From: Caldilineae bacterium
Lineage (GTDB): Bacteria > Chloroflexota > Anaerolineae > J102
DNA length: 9,232 bases
Direction of reading: 5' to 3'
NCBI GenBank assembly: GCA_003694905.1
Contig: RFJM01000111.1
Location: forward strand, 1 to 9,232
Shown piece by piece: positions 6,755 through 9,232 of the stretch. Under the pieces are notes generated by a model that was not told where the DNA came from, made no database searches, and saw nothing but the letters and a program-made list of their open reading frames with translations. Positions within the stretch are counted from its first letter, which is position 1. Each line of letters starts with the position of its first letter. The position numbers and the translations under genes are program-made.

Positions 6755-8236
6755 ATGCCTGTTGCCATTCTGGGCCTCGACGTCGGCACCAATGCCACCA
6801 AGGCCGTGCTCTACTCCGAAGACGGTCGCGAGTTGGCCGTGGCCGGCCAGAGCTACCCGCTGGAGACGCCGCGTCCCGGTTGGGTGGAGCAGGACGCCGA
6901 GAGGGTGTGGCAGGCCGTGCTCGCCTGCCTGCGGGAGGTCGTCTCGCAGGCGGAGGGATGGCAGATCGCCGGACTGGCGCTGGCAGCACAGGCAGGGTCG
7001 ATCATCCCCTGCGATGAAAAGGGAAGTCCGGTCTACCCGATGATCACCTGGCTTGATCAACGCAGTGCCGAGATCGTGGCCGAGTGGGAGGCCGACGGCA
7101 CCCTCGAGCGCATCCGGCAGATGAGCGGTTGGCGGCCCTTCCCCGGCCTGCCCCTGCCCAGCATCGCCTGGCTCCAGCGTCACCGCCCCGACATCCACGC
7201 CCAGGCCAAACGCTATCTCGGCCCTCCCGATTTCTGCATCTATCGCCTCACCGGCAAGCCGGCTACGGACCTCTCGGCAGCCGCGGAGATGGTGCTGGTC
7301 GACATACGACGGCGCCGCTGGCATCCTACGTTGTGCGAAATGGTCGGGGTCGATCCGGCGAGGCAGGCCGAACTGGGTTGGGCGGGCAGGCCGCTTGGGC
7401 GCATCACCCCGGCCGTCGCCGTCGCGACGGGCCTGCCGGCCGGCACACCGGTCATCGCGGGCGGACACGACCAGTGCTGCGCCTGTGTTGGTATGGGCAT
7501 GCTCGAACCGGGCGGGGTGATGCTGTCCACGGGCACAGCCTGGGTGATCACGGCCGTTGCCGACAGCCCGGAACCTGCCGCCATCCCCGAGGGCATGGAC
7601 CTGAATTACCACGCGGTGCCCGAACGCTGGACGGTATCGCAATATCTGGGAGGATTTGGCGCCACGGTAGAATGGTGGCTGGAGCAGGTCTGGCAGTCGC
7701 CCGATCCTGAGCAACCCCTGGCACGCTCGCGGCGGTTTGAACTCCTCGACCGGGCCCTGGAAGCAAGCGAGGCGGGCTGTAGGGGCTTGCTCTTCCTGCC
7801 GGGGGCGGGCTCGGGGCAGGGCGCTTTCGTAGGCCTGACGCTGGCCCACACACGCACGGACATGACCCGTGCCATCCTGGAAGGCGCGGCCTTTGAGGTA
7901 CGCCGGGCGCTGGATCGGATGCGCCATGCCGGCCTGTCGGTGCAGGAGCTCTGGATCGCGGGTGGCGCCAGCAGCAGCCCCGTGTGGCCGCAGATCCTTG
8001 CCGATGTAACTCGCGTGCCCATCGTGCTGGCTGAGTATCCCAGTTGGGCGGCGCTGGGTGCAGCCGTTCTGGCCGGCCGAGGTGTGGGATTGTGGCCCTC
8101 GCTGGCGGAGGGCGTCCGGCGCCTGCGTCCCCCCGTGCGCCGTCTCCTCCCCGACCTACAACGCCTTCCAACCTATCGAGATGCTTACGCGCGCTACCTG
8201 CACGTCGCTCATGCCCTCGAGCGGGGTCAGCCATGA
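6755..8236 (+). CDS. FGGY-family carbohydrate kinase (xylulokinase-like)
   Basis: This 493-residue ATP-dependent kinase has the usual two-domain FGGY architecture and length. The N-terminal phosphate loop is GLDVGTNATK (7-16), followed by TWLDQRS (98-104) in the sugar-binding region. The catalytic base is expected at Asp239 in GGHDQ (236-240), followed by the second phosphate loop STGTAWV (258-264). The adenosine motif GGASSSPVWPQILAD (403-417) starts the C-terminal nucleotide-binding signature. The family covers xylulose, gluconate, glycerol, erythritol and autoinducer-2 (LsrK) kinases, and residues seen here do not select one; a xylB label would be only generic. The start follows a 51-bp pyrimidine-rich gap without a Shine-Dalgarno. 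The stop overlaps the start of the aldolase gene (ATGA), implying kinase and aldolase act in sequence on a phosphorylated ketose or similar. Confidence 0.9.
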   Translation: MPVAILGLDVGTNATKAVLYSEDGRELAVAGQSYPLETPRPGWVEQDAERVWQAVLACLREVVSQAEGWQIAGLALAAQAGSIIPCDEKGSPVYPMITWLDQRSAEIVAEWEADGTLERIRQMSGWRPFPGLPLPSIAWLQRHRPDIHAQAKRYLGPPDFCIYRLTGKPATDLSAAAEMVLVDIRRRRWHPTLCEMVGVDPARQAELGWAGRPLGRITPAVAVATGLPAGTPVIAGGHDQCCACVGMGMLEPGGVMLSTGTAWVITAVADSPEPAAIPEGMDLNYHAVPERWTVSQYLGGFGATVEWWLEQVWQSPDPEQPLARSRRFELLDRALEASEAGCRGLLFLPGAGSGQGAFVGLTLAHTRTDMTRAILEGAAFEVRRALDRMRHAGLSVQELWIAGGASSSPVWPQILADVTRVPIVLAEYPSWAALGAAVLAGRGVGLWPSLAEGVRRLRPPVRRLLPDLQRLPTYRDAYARYLHVAHALERGQP

Positions 8237-8979
8237 ATCCACGACGCCAGCACCACATCTTCCGCCCGGATGGCCGCACCCTGATCTGCGCCATGGACCA
8301 CGGCATGATCTCGGGGCCGGACAGAGGTATCGAGAACATGGCCGCGACGTTGCGCCGGGTCATTGCCGGCGGTGTCGATGCGGTCATGGTCAGCTACGGG
8401 ACGGCCAGGCGCTTCACGGAGGTGCTGGCTCCGGTAGGGTTGGTCTTGCGGATGGACGGCGCGGGCACCGTGCTCGGTACGATGGATGGTCCCGGCGCGC
8501 AGTTCTACGCGGTGGAAGATGCGCTGCGTCTGGGGGCAGATGCGCTCTGTGTGACCGCTTTTCCTGCCTCACGGCACGAAGAGGCAACTCTGAAGACGCT
8601 GGCGGCGGTGATTCGCACTGCCCACGGCTGGGGCCTGCCCGTTATGGCCGAGATGGTGCCGGGCGGCTTTGATAGCGGGCCGGAGCATCGCACGCTGGAG
8701 AGGGTAGCCCTGGCGGCGCGGGTAGCCGCGGAGCTAGGTGCAGACTGGGTCAAGGTCCCCTATGTGCCTGGGTTCGAGTACGTGGTGGAAACCTGTTACG
8801 TACCGGTGCTGGTGTTGGGAGGCGCTCATCGCCCGGATGTGGCGGCCACGCTGGATATGGTACAATCGGCGATGCAGGCCGGAGCCCGCGGTGCCGTCAT
8901 CGGCCGCAATATCTGGAAGGCCGCGGAGCCGACAGAGGTGGCCCGGGCTCTGGCGGACATCATCCACGGCCGCGGCTGA
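8233..8979 (+). CDS. DhnA/LsrF-type class I aldolase
   Basis: This 248-residue TIM-barrel enzyme belongs to the DhnA family (class I fructose-bisphosphate aldolase of archaeal type, and LsrF). The N-terminal AMDHG (20-24) supplies the conserved Asp22, and Lys174 in DWVKVPY is the expected Schiff-base lysine. LVLGG (193-197) and GARGAVIGRNIW (217-228) form the phosphate-binding end of the barrel. The opening AMDHGMISGP and the final GRNI region closely resemble E. coli LsrF, which acts as a thiolase in autoinducer-2 breakdown. True fructose-bisphosphate aldolase is therefore not assured; cleavage of a phosphorylated 4-6 carbon substrate to DHAP plus a smaller product is the likely role. The start overlaps the kinase stop by 4 bp, so these two proteins are probably made together. 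Upstream in-frame codons from 8044 overlap the kinase and are excluded. Confidence 0.86.
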   Translation: MNPRRQHHIFRPDGRTLICAMDHGMISGPDRGIENMAATLRRVIAGGVDAVMVSYGTARRFTEVLAPVGLVLRMDGAGTVLGTMDGPGAQFYAVEDALRLGADALCVTAFPASRHEEATLKTLAAVIRTAHGWGLPVMAEMVPGGFDSGPEHRTLERVALAARVAAELGADWVKVPYVPGFEYVVETCYVPVLVLGGAHRPDVAATLDMVQSAMQAGARGAVIGRNIWKAAEPTEVARALADIIHGRG

Positions 8980-9029
8980 GGGCTTCTTGCCGTGGTCCTT
9001 TTCCTCGCACTCACGATAGCAACGACGCC

Positions 9030-9232
9030 ATGAAGTACGATCTGGTCATCAAGAACGGTACGCTCGTCACGGCCGCCTCTGTCTATCGGGCCGATATTGC
9101 CGTCCACCAGGGGCGCATCGCGGCTATCGGTGCGGACCTGAGCGCCGAAGAGGTCATCGACGCCACGGGCTTGCTGGTGGTGCCGGGTGCGGTGGACATC
9201 CACGTGCACATGCACGTGGATGTCCACCGCAC
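9030..9232 (+). CDS. Dihydropyrimidinase/hydantoinase-like amidohydrolase (hydA/hyuA type), 3' end cut by window
   Basis: Only the first 67 codons are present and the frame is open to the end of the window. The start MKYDLVIKNGTLV is the classic N-terminal beta-sandwich opening of cyclic amidohydrolases, followed by EVIDATG (41-47), VPG (51-53) and VDIHVH (55-60). His58 and His60 form the HxH motif that binds the binuclear metal centre. The continuation MHVDV resembles E. coli HyuA (VDVHTHFNIDV) better than classic dihydropyrimidinases. Such enzymes open cyclic ureides such as dihydropyrimidines or hydantoins, which fits the YgeW and YgeY neighbours. Dihydroorotase or allantoinase cannot be excluded from so short a piece. 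No Shine-Dalgarno precedes ATG 9030, and the 50-bp gap behind the aldolase gene shows no terminator. Codons 53-67 lie in a perfect palindrome, so the final residues may be artefactual. Confidence 0.8.
   Translation, partial: MKYDLVIKNGTLVTAASVYRADIAVHQGRIAAIGADLSAEEVIDATGLLVVPGAVDIHVHMHVDVHR
9187..9232. repeat. Perfect 22-bp inverted repeat with 2-nt centre at the window end
   Basis: Bases 9187-9208 are the exact reverse complement of 9211-9232, with CA between them. The repeat lies inside the amidohydrolase reading frame, which stays open. The right arm stops exactly at the last base of the window, so its true extent is unknown. It may be a fold-back assembly artefact at a contig end, or a palindrome produced by the symmetric codons of H-V-H-M-H-V-D-V-H. 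Confidence 0.9.

Noticed and set aside
6707..7927. Antisense 406-codon open frame opposite the FGGY kinase gene.
   Set aside because: It is a GC-rich mirror frame without recognisable motifs, and the kinase motifs on the + strand are complete.
6755..8236. Assigning the kinase as XylB, with the TIM barrel as xylose isomerase, as a xylose pathway.
   Set aside because: The TIM barrel is Hyi-like and much shorter than XylA, and the kinase family motifs are not substrate-specific.

Overview
The window is 9.2 kb of GC-rich bacterial DNA holding ten genes, all on the + strand and closely packed (gaps of at most about 80 bp and one 4-bp overlap). It reads as one catabolic operon or the core of one. 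Gene content, GC-rich codon use and mixed Shine-Dalgarno use would suit an environmental bacterium such as a member of the Chloroflexota, but this taxonomic guess is weak and rests on general impression only. There are no RNA genes, CRISPR arrays or transposase genes.

Layout: positions 1-83 are a perfect 38-bp inverted repeat, followed by a non-coding leader with a possible -10 box. Genes 1-2 (229-2200) are the alpha and beta E1 subunits of a thiamine-diphosphate 2-oxo acid/acetoin dehydrogenase. Gene 3 (2282-3274) is a knotted carbamoyltransferase of the YgeW type. Gene 4 (3289-4530) is an M20 metallohydrolase of the YgeY type. Gene 5 (4540-5064) is a small membrane protein with a slightly altered CDP-alcohol phosphotransferase motif. 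Genes 6-9 (5085-8979) are an SDR dehydrogenase, a hydroxypyruvate-isomerase-like TIM barrel, an FGGY carbohydrate kinase and a DhnA/LsrF-type class I aldolase. Gene 10 (from 9030) is the N-terminus of a dihydropyrimidinase/hydantoinase-type amidohydrolase that runs off the end. The final 46 bases are a perfect 22-bp inverted repeat.

Working together (inference): genes 3, 4 and 10 are the families found together in the E. coli ygeW-ygeX-ygeY-hyuA region, which has been linked to anaerobic purine/urate breakdown. They suit opening of a cyclic ureide or amide, hydrolysis of the acyl-amino or ureido product, and recovery of the carbamoyl group as carbamoyl phosphate. Genes 6-9 form an oxidise-isomerise-phosphorylate-cleave series suited to a short sugar, polyol or sugar acid. 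The E1 pair could feed the resulting 2-oxo acid or acyloin to acyl-CoA, although no E2 or E3 is present here. The combination of a Yge-type nitrogen module with a sugar-acid module and a TPP dehydrogenase is the most interesting aspect. It could mean that the natural substrate carries both a carbon chain and a ureide/heterocycle, or simply that two catabolic units are adjacent.

Both window ends are perfect fold-back inverted repeats that stop exactly at the terminal base. They may be real repeats or assembly artefacts, so the last ~22 bases of gene 10 and the first ~38 bases should be treated cautiously.
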